From: Oceanobacillus manasiensis
Lineage (GTDB): Bacteria > Bacillota > Bacilli > Bacillales > Amphibacillaceae
Length of the DNA stretch: 64,000 nucleotides
Direction of reading: 5' to 3'
Assembly (NCBI RefSeq): GCF_000724085.1
Contig: NZ_CCDL010000001.1
Location: 992,001 to 1,056,000 of the forward strand
Shown here: in pieces, positions 26,761 to 36,004 of the stretch
Position numbering within the stretch: the first letter of the stretch is position 1
Layout: every line of letters starts with the position of its first letter
Translations under genes and position numbers: made by a program
Notes under the pieces: model-generated
Seen by the model: only the letters and a program-made list of their open reading frames with translations
Database searches by the model: none
Told to the model about the DNA's origin: nothing

Positions 26761-28416
26761 ATGGGTTTAATAAGTGTAAAACTAACTGAAGATCATTCAA
26801 ACGTAGTATTTATAAGCCAAAAACTTAGTGATCAATTAGGCACTACGTTTATAAAGTCTTCAGTATTAAGGTTTGGATTAAAAGTCGCTGAGATTGAAAT
26901 AATCATTGATAAACATATAAGTGAGGATGAATTATTAATAGCCAAAAACGTGGCAGACAAATTAAACATCCCTACTAGTTGTAACTATGAATTAATGATG
27001 AACGAAAGTAAAGAATTTGTTATTGGTCCATTTATTGGGATATATATGGGGAGAAAACAAGCTACGTTGCATAAGAAGTTACGGCTAGTTAATAGCTTTG
27101 CCTCGAAGTATACATCTGTTAACGGTACGATTTTTGCTTTTACTTTAGATAACGTACAGAAGTCCAATTTAACGATTAAAGGGTACTTCTATAATCCGAA
27201 TATGGACTGTTGGGAAGAGGCAACATTACCATATCCTTCATCTATCTTCTTAAGAAATACAATGAATATTGAATGGAGAGAACATTTTAAGGCCATCTAC
27301 GGTAATAATATATTTAATTTTAAGCCTTTTGATAAATGGGAAATGTATGAGAAACTCAAACAGTTTCCTGAAATGATAAATGTTATGCCCCAAACTGTTC
27401 TTTATAAAAGCCCGAATAATATATTAGATATGTTAGAAACACATCAGAACCTTTATGTTAAACCAATTGGCGGTAAGAAGGGGCTAGGAATATATAACAT
27501 AGCGATCAAGGATAATGATATAGAAGTCCAAACTAGAGAGAACCAAGAAAACCTTAAATGGACATATAACAAAGAAGAATTTTATGCCTTTATTCAAGAA
27601 AAGCTTTTACAGGATAAGTTTGTTATACAAGAAACTATTGACCTTAAGATAGATAATAAAGTAATGGACTTTAGGGTTGGAATGGAAAAAGATAAATCTG
27701 GCGAATGGAAAAATATGATGCTAGTTACGAGGCTAAGTGGCGATAGTAGTATAGTTAGTAACAGGGCCGCAGGTGGGGGAAGTATTATAAGAGTAACAGA
27801 GGCACTAAAGGAAATTTATAAAATGGATGAAGAAAAGGTTATAGAATATGAAAAAAAACTCATATCTATTGCTAAAAATGCTTCTATATACTTAGAAAAG
27901 ACTGGTTTGAATTTAGGAAAGTTAGCTTTTGACTTAGCGATTGATAAAAATCACAAAGTTTGGATTATAGAAATAAACAGTAGGTATCCGGATGATTCTC
28001 TAGCTACAAAAATTGGTGATTCGAATATATATTATGATATCCGAAATACCAATATGCTTTATGCAAAGAAACTGGCAGGTTTTAGTAAAACCTCTGGTAA
28101 TGTACTAAAATTTGAAGATAATATAAAAGTTAATGAAGGCAGTAGAAGGTATAAGGTCATGGCGAGTATTCCACGCGACCAACGTAAAATGTATATAGAG
28201 CATGTTGCTAATGTTGCTAATGAACTTGGTTTAACCGGAAAATTAGACTTTAACAATTTAGTTAAAAAGGTCGATATAGAAATAGAAGGAGGCGAGAGTA
28301 AAATAAAAGAGTTTTTAATTGAAGCCAATGTAGGAGAGGAGATTCAAACAAAAAGCATCCTATCCATAGAAGAAATCAATCCCGTAAGAAATGAGCAGGG
28401 GTTTAATAAACTATAG
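26761..28416 (+). CDS. YheC/YheD-family ATP-grasp protein with N-terminal extension
   Basis: A 551-residue protein. An N-terminal region of about 200 residues, as in full-length YheC/YheD, precedes an ATP-grasp domain with LYVKPIGGKKGLGIYNI, MDFRVGMEKDKSGEWKN, SNRAAGGGSIIR and the metal site LAFDLAIDKNHKVWIIEINSRYPD. A further C-terminal part of about 100 residues has no family I recognise. AGAGG lies upstream of the ATG. The protein it might modify is unknown. The 370-bp gap before it is AT-rich and holds a TATAAT at 26651-26656 without a good -35; I see nothing else there. Confidence 0.78.
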   Translation: MGLISVKLTEDHSNVVFISQKLSDQLGTTFIKSSVLRFGLKVAEIEIIIDKHISEDELLIAKNVADKLNIPTSCNYELMMNESKEFVIGPFIGIYMGRKQATLHKKLRLVNSFASKYTSVNGTIFAFTLDNVQKSNLTIKGYFYNPNMDCWEEATLPYPSSIFLRNTMNIEWREHFKAIYGNNIFNFKPFDKWEMYEKLKQFPEMINVMPQTVLYKSPNNILDMLETHQNLYVKPIGGKKGLGIYNIAIKDNDIEVQTRENQENLKWTYNKEEFYAFIQEKLLQDKFVIQETIDLKIDNKVMDFRVGMEKDKSGEWKNMMLVTRLSGDSSIVSNRAAGGGSIIRVTEALKEIYKMDEEKVIEYEKKLISIAKNASIYLEKTGLNLGKLAFDLAIDKNHKVWIIEINSRYPDDSLATKIGDSNIYYDIRNTNMLYAKKLAGFSKTSGNVLKFEDNIKVNEGSRRYKVMASIPRDQRKMYIEHVANVANELGLTGKLDFNNLVKKVDIEIEGGESKIKEFLIEANVGEEIQTKSILSIEEINPVRNEQGFNKL

Positions 28417-28614
28417 TTAAATTTATTTGTTCGTTCCACCTTTTTAAGGGGGACGAAAAAGTTATTTTATCTACTTTATCTGATGTCGAGAACTAGAAAT
28501 CTTATTTACAAAATAAACCTAGTTAAATAAAAGTTAGTAGCATTTTCTCCTATAGCCTATTTAAATAAGAAAGGTACACCATGTCTTTTATTACACCAAG
28601 GAGGTGAAAAGAGA

Positions 28615-30879
28615 TTGAAGATTACTAAATTCACTATATTTATTCTAATATTTTTACTCTCTCTCTCTTACTATAGTCCGCACACTACATATGCTAATGA
28701 GCAAAGTGCGAAAGAAGATAAAATAAATGATAATGAAACAGAAGTAGATGCGTTAGAAGCTCAGGAAGAAAAAGCTACGGAAGAAGAGAGAGAATCTTTT
28801 GAAGAAATAAATAGGAGTCAGACTGTGAATCTGAAAAATAGTAGTACTCCAGCTGTCTTGGAGAAAGGTGTCCATGATGACAGAGTTATAGAATTGAAAG
28901 AAAAGTTAACTCAAATAGGCTTTGGTCCTTTTGATTCTCTAGACGATTATTTTGACGATACGGTAGAACGAGCTGTAGAGAGATTACAAGAGTACTATGG
29001 TATATCAGTTACAGGAGTAGCTGATGAAGTCACTTTAGCAAGAATAGAAGAGATCTTGGCTAGTCCTTTCCAAAAGGGGAAACGTCACGAAGGTACTATC
29101 AAAATGAAAGAAGACCTTGACATCTTAGGCTTCCTAAGCTTTAATAACCCTACAACTCTATATGGTTCTGTAACAGAGTCTGGAGTAAAGGCATTTCAAG
29201 AAGCTAATAACCTACCAGTTTCAGGGATCTATGAAGAAGTTACCAAGCAGCAATTGGAATCCCAAGCAACTGGCCCTTTAAAAAATGGAATGTACCGTGA
29301 AGATGCCATTGAATTGAAGGAGAATTTGGTGAGTCTAGGTTTTGCATCATTCCATAATCCGAACACTTTCTTTGGAAGTCAAACAGAGAAAGCAGTAGAA
29401 GATTTCCAAGCATATTACAGTCTATCTGTAACAGGTGTTGCGGATGAAGCTTCTTTAGCAAAAATGGAAGAGATCTTGGCTAGTCCTTTCCAAAAGGGGA
29501 AACGTCACGAAGGTACTATCAAGATGAAGGAAGACCTAGCTATTTTAGGTATCCTAAGCTTTAACAACCCAACAACTCTATATGGTTCTGTAACTGAATC
29601 AGGTGTTAAAGCATTCCAAGAAGCAAACAACCTACCTGTCTCAGGAATTTATGAAGAAGTAACTAAACAGCATGTGGAAACCCAAGCAACTGGCCCCCTA
29701 AAGAAAGGGATGTATAGGGCAGATGCGATTGAATTGAAACAGAATTTGGTGAGTCTAGGATTTGCATCTTTTGCCAATCCCAATACCTACTTTGGTAGTC
29801 AGACTGAAAAGGCAGTAAAAACTCTCCAATCTTATTACAGCATATCTGCCACGGGTATAGTGGATGCAACAACATTGAGAAGAATCAAAGAGATTTTGGA
29901 TAGTCCATTTCAAAATGGAAAAAGACATGAAAAGACAGTTAACATGAAAGAAGATCTAGAAAGGTTAGGCTTCTTAAACTTTAATAATCCTACTACCTAT
30001 TTTGGTTCCACAACTGAAGCGGGAGTAAAATCATTCCAAAGGTATTTTAATCTACCAGTTTCAGGGATTGCAGAGCCAAATACTTTTGCGGAAATGGAAA
30101 AAATCCTGTCGACACCATTCCAAAGCGGTAAGAGACATCAAGATACTATAGAAATAAAAGAGAATTTAGCAGCACTAGGCTATCTTGATTTTGACAACCC
30201 TACAACGTATTATGGTTCTATTACCGAGAAAGCTGTAAGTCAATTCCAAAAAGATAAAAACTTAACTGTTAATGGATTAGTAGATTCAGTTACACATAAA
30301 CAAATTAATACAGCTGTGGAAAATAGAGTTGTTAAAATTTTCCTAGACCCAGGACACGGAGCACATGACCCAGGTGGAAAAGGTTATGGGCTATATGAAA
30401 AAAATGTAGTACTGGATATCGCTCTGCGTGCATCAGAAATTCTAACTAATAACTATACGGGAGTGAAAGTAAAGCTTTCTCGTACAGATGATGTGTTTTT
30501 AAAACTAGAAGACAGGGCGAAAATGGCTAATCAATGGGGAGCAGACTATTTCGTAAGCATACACAATAACGCTTTTAATGGACGTGCAAATGGATTTGAG
30601 AGCTTTATCTTTAATGGGAACGTCTCTAATGAAACAATAACTAAGCAAAATGAAATGCATGATTATATTAGTAAAGAATTAAATGTGTATGATAGAGGAA
30701 AAAAATCAGCGAACTTTAGTGTTTTGCGTAATTCTAATATGCCTTCTATCTTACTAGAATATCTCTTCATAGATAACTATACAGAAAATAGTCTTTTAAA
30801 AAATAAAGCATATCGTAACATACTAGGAAAGATTACAGCAGATGCAATTGCCAATACGTATAACTTAAAGAGAAGATAG
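28615..30879 (+). CDS. secreted N-acetylmuramoyl-L-alanine amidase with seven peptidoglycan-binding repeats
   Basis: A 754-residue autolysin. A signal peptide (KITKFTIFILIFLLSLS, probable cleavage after TYA near residue 27) and an acidic linker lead into seven PG_binding_1-type units of about 70 residues. The first five alternate between two subtypes, giving a 140-residue super-repeat. The catalytic Amidase_3 domain begins near residue 575: FLDPGHGAHDPG (zinc His), LYEKN (zinc Glu), SIHNNAFNG (zinc His) and the catalytic Glu in ILLEYLF. It cleaves the bond between muramic acid and the stem peptide in the wall. Start is TTG with a near-perfect AAGGAGGTGA 7 bases upstream. Confidence 0.92.
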   Translation: MKITKFTIFILIFLLSLSYYSPHTTYANEQSAKEDKINDNETEVDALEAQEEKATEEERESFEEINRSQTVNLKNSSTPAVLEKGVHDDRVIELKEKLTQIGFGPFDSLDDYFDDTVERAVERLQEYYGISVTGVADEVTLARIEEILASPFQKGKRHEGTIKMKEDLDILGFLSFNNPTTLYGSVTESGVKAFQEANNLPVSGIYEEVTKQQLESQATGPLKNGMYREDAIELKENLVSLGFASFHNPNTFFGSQTEKAVEDFQAYYSLSVTGVADEASLAKMEEILASPFQKGKRHEGTIKMKEDLAILGILSFNNPTTLYGSVTESGVKAFQEANNLPVSGIYEEVTKQHVETQATGPLKKGMYRADAIELKQNLVSLGFASFANPNTYFGSQTEKAVKTLQSYYSISATGIVDATTLRRIKEILDSPFQNGKRHEKTVNMKEDLERLGFLNFNNPTTYFGSTTEAGVKSFQRYFNLPVSGIAEPNTFAEMEKILSTPFQSGKRHQDTIEIKENLAALGYLDFDNPTTYYGSITEKAVSQFQKDKNLTVNGLVDSVTHKQINTAVENRVVKIFLDPGHGAHDPGGKGYGLYEKNVVLDIALRASEILTNNYTGVKVKLSRTDDVFLKLEDRAKMANQWGADYFVSIHNNAFNGRANGFESFIFNGNVSNETITKQNEMHDYISKELNVYDRGKKSANFSVLRNSNMPSILLEYLFIDNYTENSLLKNKAYRNILGKITADAIANTYNLKRR
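28862..30325 (+). repeat. peptidoglycan-binding repeat block in the amidase gene
   Basis: Seven in-frame units of about 210 bp. The segment at 29047-29102 is repeated without change at 29467-29522, exactly 420 bp later, and much of the rest of the two-unit period is nearly identical. This points to recent duplication or gene conversion. Confidence 0.85.
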
Positions 30880-30890
30880 TTGAATAGCTT

Positions 30891-30926
30891 AAAGGGGGAT
30901 TCCTAAAACAGGATTCCTCCTTTTTT
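30891..30926 (+). terminator. terminator of the amidase gene
   Basis: A stem of about 13 bp (AAAGGGGGATTCC with GGATTCCTCCTTT; one T-T mismatch and one G-T pair) is followed by a T-run. Confidence 0.75.
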
Positions 30927-31043
30927 AGTATCAAATGTTTATAGAGATTTCACTAAAATTTCCAAATACGTATTGAAATCCATGAGGCTTTAGTCGATAC
31001 TAAACTAGTAAGACTAAATATATATTAAGGAGGTGAAACTAGA

Positions 31044-34000
31044 GTGAAGATAAGTAGATATACTATTCTAACCTTTTTACTTGTAATATCTCTTTTCCAC
31101 TTTAGTCCACACACTACATATGCCAATGACGGTAGCGTTGAAAATGAAGCAACGAGTGAGGCTGAAGTAGAGGAAGATAATGGAAAGGAATCTATTGAAG
31201 AAAAAGAAGAGGAGAACCAGAGTACAGACGAGGTTGAAAAGGATCAAACGCTAAGTAAGAAAAGTAATGTGAACTTGAATGCTGTCAAGGAAGTTCCAAC
31301 TTTGAAAAAAGGTGTCCATGATGAGAGGGTAATAAAGTTAAAAGAAAATTTATCTAAATTGGGCTTTGCTACTTTTGACTCTCCAAATGACTATTTTAGT
31401 GAAGCTACTGAAGATGCTGTAGAAGTCTTTCAAGAGTATTACGGACTATCTGTAACCGGGGTAGCAAATGAAACTACTCTACAGAAAATAGAAGAAATAT
31501 TATCGAGTCCCTTTCAGAATGGAGAAAGACACGAAGGTACTATTAAGTTGAAGGAAAATCTGGCGATATTGGGATATCTAGCCTTTGATAATCCGACAAC
31601 GTATTATGGTTCTGTTACAGAAGCTGGAGTTAAAGCATTCCAAGAAGCAAACTGGCTACCCGTTTCTGGGATTTACGAGCAGGTGACACGACAAACTGTC
31701 GAAGCTCAGGCAATGGGCCCTTTGAAGAAAGGAATGTACAGGGAAGACGCGATTGAACTGAAAGAGCAGCTCGTTCGCCTAGGATTTGCATCATTTAGTA
31801 ACCCTAACACCTACTTTGGAAGTCAGACAGAGCGGGCTGTAGAGGACTTCCAGGAGTATTACAGTCTACCTATAACAGGACTGGCAGATGAGACCACACT
31901 AGGAAAGCTAGAAGAGGTATTAGCTAGTCCATTCCAAAAAGGGAAAAGACACGAAGACACCATTAAGATGAAAGAATACCTAGCAATTTTGGGTTATCTG
32001 GACTTTGGTAATCCTACAACATACTACGGATCTATTACAGAAGCTGGAGTTAAAGCATTCCAGAAAGAAAATGGCTTAGCAGAATCAGGGATCTATGAAG
32101 AGGTAACTCAGCAATATGTGGAAGCCCGGGCAACTGCTCCTTTAGAAAAAGGGATGTATCGAGAAGACGCTATTAAATTGAAAGAAGATTTAGTGCGTTT
32201 GCAATTTGCATCCTTCAGTAACCCTAACACCTATTTTGGGAGTCAGACAGAGCAAGCCGTTAAAGATTTTCAAACATATTATAGTCTACCTGTAACAGGT
32301 GTGGCAGACAATCCGACGTTAGAAAAAATCGAAAAAGTCCTATCCAGTCCTTTTCAAAAAGGAAAAAGGCATCAAGAAACGATCAAGATGAAGGAAAATC
32401 TCGCTATCTTAGGTTATTTAAGTTTCGATAACCCTACCACTTATTTTGGTTCCGTTACCGAAGCCGGAGTTAAAGCATTTCAAGAGGCAAACGGCCTACC
32501 TGTAACGGGGATATACGAAGAGGTAACCAGGCAACAAGTCGAAGCCCAAGCAACTGCTCCGTTGAAAAAAGGTATGTACCGGGAAGATGCTATCGAACTT
32601 AAAGAAAACTTAGTGCATCTAGGTTTTGCATTCTTTAGTAATCCGAACACTTATTTTGGAAGCCAGACAGAGCAAGCCGTAGAAAACTTCCAAGATTATT
32701 ATAGTTTACCTGTAACAGGTGTAGCAGATAAATCAACAATAGGGAAAATTGAAGAGCTTTTAGCTAGTCCGTTTCAAAAAGGGAAACGTCACGAAGGAAC
32801 TATCAAAATGAAGGAAGACCTAGCGATACTAGGATACTTAAGTTTTGATAATCCCACTACATTATTTGGGTCGGTAACGGAGGCAGCTGTAATTGCCTTC
32901 CAAGAAGCCAACGGCCTACCGATATCCGGTATTTATGAAGAAGTTACTCGTCAAGAAGTGGAGGCTCAAGCAACAGGGCCACTTAAGAAGGGAATGTACC
33001 GGGAAGACGCTATAGAATTGAAAGAGAAGTTAGTTCGTTTAGGATTTGCTTCGTTTAGTAATCCGAACATTTACTTTGGAAGTCAAACAGAACGGGCAGT
33101 TGAAGACTTTCAAGCTTATTATAGCTTGTCTGTAACAGGTATAGTAGAAGAGAGCACCATAGAAAAAATAGAAGAGATCTTGTCAAGTCCCTTTCAAAAT
33201 GGTGAAAGGCATGAAATGACAATTGGAATGAAAGAAGACCTTGAAAGGTTAGGCTTTGTAAGCTTTGATAATCCGACTACATTTTATGGATCTTCAACTG
33301 AAGCGGGAGTAAAAGCGTTCCAAGAACACTTTGATTTACCAGTTTCAGGAATTGCAGAACCAAACACTTTTGCAAAAATAGAAGAAATTCTTTCATCTCC
33401 ATTCCAAAAAGGAAAGAGTCATCAAGATACAATAAAAATAAAAGAAAATTTAGTGAAGTTAGGTATTTCTTCCTTTGTTAATCCAAATGAATATTATGGA
33501 CCAAAAACAGAAGAAGGAATAAAAGAGTTTCAAGAACTTTACGAGCTGCCAGTTAGTGGGATAGCCGATGTGGTTACGGTAGAGGCGCTAGAGCTAGCCG
33601 CAAATTCCTCCAAAAAGACGACGTACGATCTTACACTTGAAGAAGCAGTAGAAATGCAAATGGCAGCCAAGGCAAAAACAGATAAAAAGTATGCTTATGT
33701 CTCTGCTAGCTTTATCGAAAATGGTGAAGTAACAGCAAATCTTTTAAACGTTAGGTCTGGACCAGGAACTTCTAATAGTATTGTTGGAAGTCTACCAAAA
33801 GGTACTAAAGTTAATATTAAAAGTGATTTAGATGGTTGGTATCAGATAGATTTTAATCACGGTGATTGGGTGATTGCCAGTCAAAAAGATGTAAAGTATT
33901 ATCTTGACCCCAATAATTTCCTTGATCATAAGGAACAAAGGTTCCAATTTTTAGATCTGGGGAGAACAACTGGTATCACGCTAGAAACCCTGAACAGTTA

Positions 34001-34544
34001 TCTTAATGGTAAAGGAATTCTCGAAAACATGGGTACAGCATTTATGGATGCGAGTAGGACACATGGTGTAAACGAAATCTATTTATTATCCCATGCACTA
34101 TTAGAGACAGGACATGGTACTTCAGAGTTAGCTACAGGGATAGAAGTTGGAAAGAACGGTAAAGAAGAACCCGTTCTTGTAACAAAATACAACCGAGATA
34201 GTTTAACGGATATTGAAATGGTCTATAATATGTTTGGTATTGGTGCATATGATAACACAGCTAGAGAAGATGGTGCTAAAACAGCGTATAGAAATGGCTG
34301 GACAACTCCCTACAAGGCTATAGTCGGTGGAGCTAGTTTTATAGGTAATAATTATGTAAAAGCTGGCCAAAATACGCTATATAAAATGCGTTGGAACCCT
34401 AATGCTATGGACAACTTAGGTTATGCGAGTCATCAATACGCAACAGATATAGGTTGGGCAAGTAAGCAAATTTATACGATGTATAATCTTTATCAAGATA
34501 TTGGCATTACAAATGTACTTTTAGATATACCTGAATATAAATAA
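31044..34544 (+). CDS. secreted endo-beta-N-acetylglucosaminidase with eleven peptidoglycan-binding repeats and SH3 domain
   Basis: A 1166-residue autolysin. A signal peptide (cleavage likely after TYA) and an acidic linker precede eleven PG_binding_1-like units (to about residue 850), mostly alternating in two subtypes as in the preceding amidase. A bacterial SH3 domain follows (LLNVRSGPGTSNSIVGSLPKG, about 905-960). Last is a LytD/GH73-type glucosaminidase domain with HALLETGHGTSELATG carrying the catalytic Glu and YNMFGIGAYD. It cuts the glycan strands of peptidoglycan. GTG start with AAGGAGGTGA 7 bases upstream. The shared signal peptide, linker and ribosome site with the amidase show the two genes arose by domain swapping behind a common 5' end. 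Confidence 0.92.
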   Translation: MKISRYTILTFLLVISLFHFSPHTTYANDGSVENEATSEAEVEEDNGKESIEEKEEENQSTDEVEKDQTLSKKSNVNLNAVKEVPTLKKGVHDERVIKLKENLSKLGFATFDSPNDYFSEATEDAVEVFQEYYGLSVTGVANETTLQKIEEILSSPFQNGERHEGTIKLKENLAILGYLAFDNPTTYYGSVTEAGVKAFQEANWLPVSGIYEQVTRQTVEAQAMGPLKKGMYREDAIELKEQLVRLGFASFSNPNTYFGSQTERAVEDFQEYYSLPITGLADETTLGKLEEVLASPFQKGKRHEDTIKMKEYLAILGYLDFGNPTTYYGSITEAGVKAFQKENGLAESGIYEEVTQQYVEARATAPLEKGMYREDAIKLKEDLVRLQFASFSNPNTYFGSQTEQAVKDFQTYYSLPVTGVADNPTLEKIEKVLSSPFQKGKRHQETIKMKENLAILGYLSFDNPTTYFGSVTEAGVKAFQEANGLPVTGIYEEVTRQQVEAQATAPLKKGMYREDAIELKENLVHLGFAFFSNPNTYFGSQTEQAVENFQDYYSLPVTGVADKSTIGKIEELLASPFQKGKRHEGTIKMKEDLAILGYLSFDNPTTLFGSVTEAAVIAFQEANGLPISGIYEEVTRQEVEAQATGPLKKGMYREDAIELKEKLVRLGFASFSNPNIYFGSQTERAVEDFQAYYSLSVTGIVEESTIEKIEEILSSPFQNGERHEMTIGMKEDLERLGFVSFDNPTTFYGSSTEAGVKAFQEHFDLPVSGIAEPNTFAKIEEILSSPFQKGKSHQDTIKIKENLVKLGISSFVNPNEYYGPKTEEGIKEFQELYELPVSGIADVVTVEALELAANSSKKTTYDLTLEEAVEMQMAAKAKTDKKYAYVSASFIENGEVTANLLNVRSGPGTSNSIVGSLPKGTKVNIKSDLDGWYQIDFNHGDWVIASQKDVKYYLDPNNFLDHKEQRFQFLDLGRTTGITLETLNSYLNGKGILENMGTAFMDASRTHGVNEIYLLSHALLETGHGTSELATGIEVGKNGKEEPVLVTKYNRDSLTDIEMVYNMFGIGAYDNTAREDGAKTAYRNGWTTPYKAIVGGASFIGNNYVKAGQNTLYKMRWNPNAMDNLGYASHQYATDIGWASKQIYTMYNLYQDIGITNVLLDIPEYK
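31311..33590 (+). repeat. peptidoglycan-binding repeat block in the glucosaminidase gene
   Basis: Eleven in-frame units of about 210 bp in alternating subtypes (KGMYREDAIELKE and KGKRHxxTIKMKE). They are homologous at DNA level to the block in the upstream amidase gene. Confidence 0.85.
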
Positions 34545-34572
34545 AAGAATAGTTTAAGCAGTTTGGAAAAAG

Positions 34573-34624
34573 ATGAACTGAGGGAATTAAGCATATAAAT
34601 GATTCCACTCGGTTCATTTTTTTG
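34573..34624 (+). terminator. terminator of the glucosaminidase gene
   Basis: A long stem (ATGAACTGAG.GGAAT with ATTCCACTCGGTTCAT, one bulge) is followed by a run of seven or more T. Confidence 0.8.
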
Positions 34625-34805
34625 TCATTAAAACTTACAATTTATAATCCCGTTATGGATCAAGGGATTCAATCTCAGGTAAATAAACTTATTTCACTAC
34701 TTTAGTATTATATTGCATCTATCATTAGGTACTGTACTTTTTAAAGGGATATGTTAAAATATACTAGACTTTGTCAAATTACTAGATATATAAGTAGGTG
34801 GACGT

Positions 34806-35885
34806 ATGTGGAATATAACAGAATTAGTTCTTGCCTTTATTATATCCTGTGTAACGACATTACTTGTTACACCGATTCTTATTAAACTTGTAACTAGATT
34901 AAAATTAATAGATATACCTGATGACAGAAAAAAGCATGCTACACCAATCCCAAGCCTTGGTGGTCTGGCAATCTTCATTGGAGCTGCAGCGGGTTTCATT
35001 TACTTGCAACCTGTTTCTTCTCAAATGACTGCAATTGTGGTTGGAGCGATTATTATTTTAGTGACAGGCATACTTGATGATATTTTTGCCATCAGGGCAT
35101 TATACAAGCTTGCAGGTCAGATCGCTGCTGCAAGTGTTGTGGTGTCTTCTGGGCTTGTGATAGAAAAATTAACAGTACCGTTTATGGGGACAGTCTATTT
35201 TAATGATTTTGTGGGGATTGTCCTTACGATCTTTTGGATTGTTGCAGCTTCGAACGCAATTAATCTTATTGATGGCCTAGATGGGCTAGCAGCTGGTGTT
35301 TCTGCGATAGGGCTATCTAGTATTCTTGTGATGGCAGTTCTTGATTACAGAATTGTTGTTGTTTATCTATGTACGATACTTATTGGAAGCTGTATCGGCT
35401 TTTTGTACCACAATTTTTACCCAGCCAAAATATTTATGGGGGATACGGGTGCTTTGTTTTTAGGGTATTCTATCGCCATTGTAGCCATGCTCGGGTTATT
35501 TAAAAACGTAGCGTTCTTTAGCTTTATTGTGCCGATCATTGTCATTGCTGTTCCGGTATTTGATACGATCCTTGCCATCATTCGCCGGACAATGAATAAT
35601 CAAGGAATTGCAACGGCTGATAACAAGCATATTCACTATCAATTGATGGAAATGGGTTATTCACATCGCGGGGCTGTTTTAATTATTTATGCTTTTAGTC
35701 TTTTCTTTGGCTGTATGGCAATTATTTTTAACAGTGCAACATTACTATCATCTCTTTTAACATTCGTGGTGATCGTTTTAGGAATTCAATTAATTGCTGA
35801 ATTAGCTGGTATGACTTATCATAACCGTCAGCCTATCCTTGATAGCTTTAAGAGGATCATGGGAATTGAGAAGTTAACGAAGTAA
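34806..35885 (+). CDS. tagO: undecaprenyl-phosphate N-acetylglucosaminyl-1-phosphate transferase
   Basis: Starts wall-polymer synthesis by moving GlcNAc-1-phosphate from UDP-GlcNAc to undecaprenyl phosphate. A 359-residue polytopic membrane protein with the TagO/WecA motifs: IDIPDDRKKHATPIPSLGG, NLIDGLDGLAAG, KIFMGDTGALFLGY and the cytoplasmic ADNKHIHYQL loop that replaces the usual His-rich motif. TAGGTGG stands 4 bases before the ATG. It is a single gene between two terminators. Lipid carriers made here could feed both teichoic acid and the polymer encoded upstream. Confidence 0.93.
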   Translation: MWNITELVLAFIISCVTTLLVTPILIKLVTRLKLIDIPDDRKKHATPIPSLGGLAIFIGAAAGFIYLQPVSSQMTAIVVGAIIILVTGILDDIFAIRALYKLAGQIAAASVVVSSGLVIEKLTVPFMGTVYFNDFVGIVLTIFWIVAASNAINLIDGLDGLAAGVSAIGLSSILVMAVLDYRIVVVYLCTILIGSCIGFLYHNFYPAKIFMGDTGALFLGYSIAIVAMLGLFKNVAFFSFIVPIIVIAVPVFDTILAIIRRTMNNQGIATADNKHIHYQLMEMGYSHRGAVLIIYAFSLFFGCMAIIFNSATLLSSLLTFVVIVLGIQLIAELAGMTYHNRQPILDSFKRIMGIEKLTK

Positions 35886-35900
35886 CTGAGGGAAATAAAT

Positions 35901-35940
35901 AACAGGCATTCGCTATAAATTGGCGGATGCCTGTTTCTTT
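35901..35940 (+). terminator. terminator of tagO
   Basis: A stem of AACAGGCAT with ATGCCTGTT plus an inner CG pair run, followed by TTTCTTT. Confidence 0.8.
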
Positions 35941-35959
35941 ACATAATCATAACTCAAAC

Positions 35960-35996
35960 AAAAAACTGCCAATCATGATAAGATTAGCAGTTTTTT
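35960..35996 (-). terminator. terminator of the LCP gene
   Basis: A 15-bp stem with one mismatch (AAAAAACTGCCAATC with GATTAGCAGTTTTTT) ends 8 bases beyond the minus-strand stop codon. The T-run is present in both directions. Confidence 0.85.
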
Positions 35997-36004
35997 AAAT
36001 TGGT

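Noticed and set aside
28429-28462. Terminator after the second YheC/D gene
   Set aside because: TTCGT...ACGAA with a mismatched inner stem is weak and no T-run follows.
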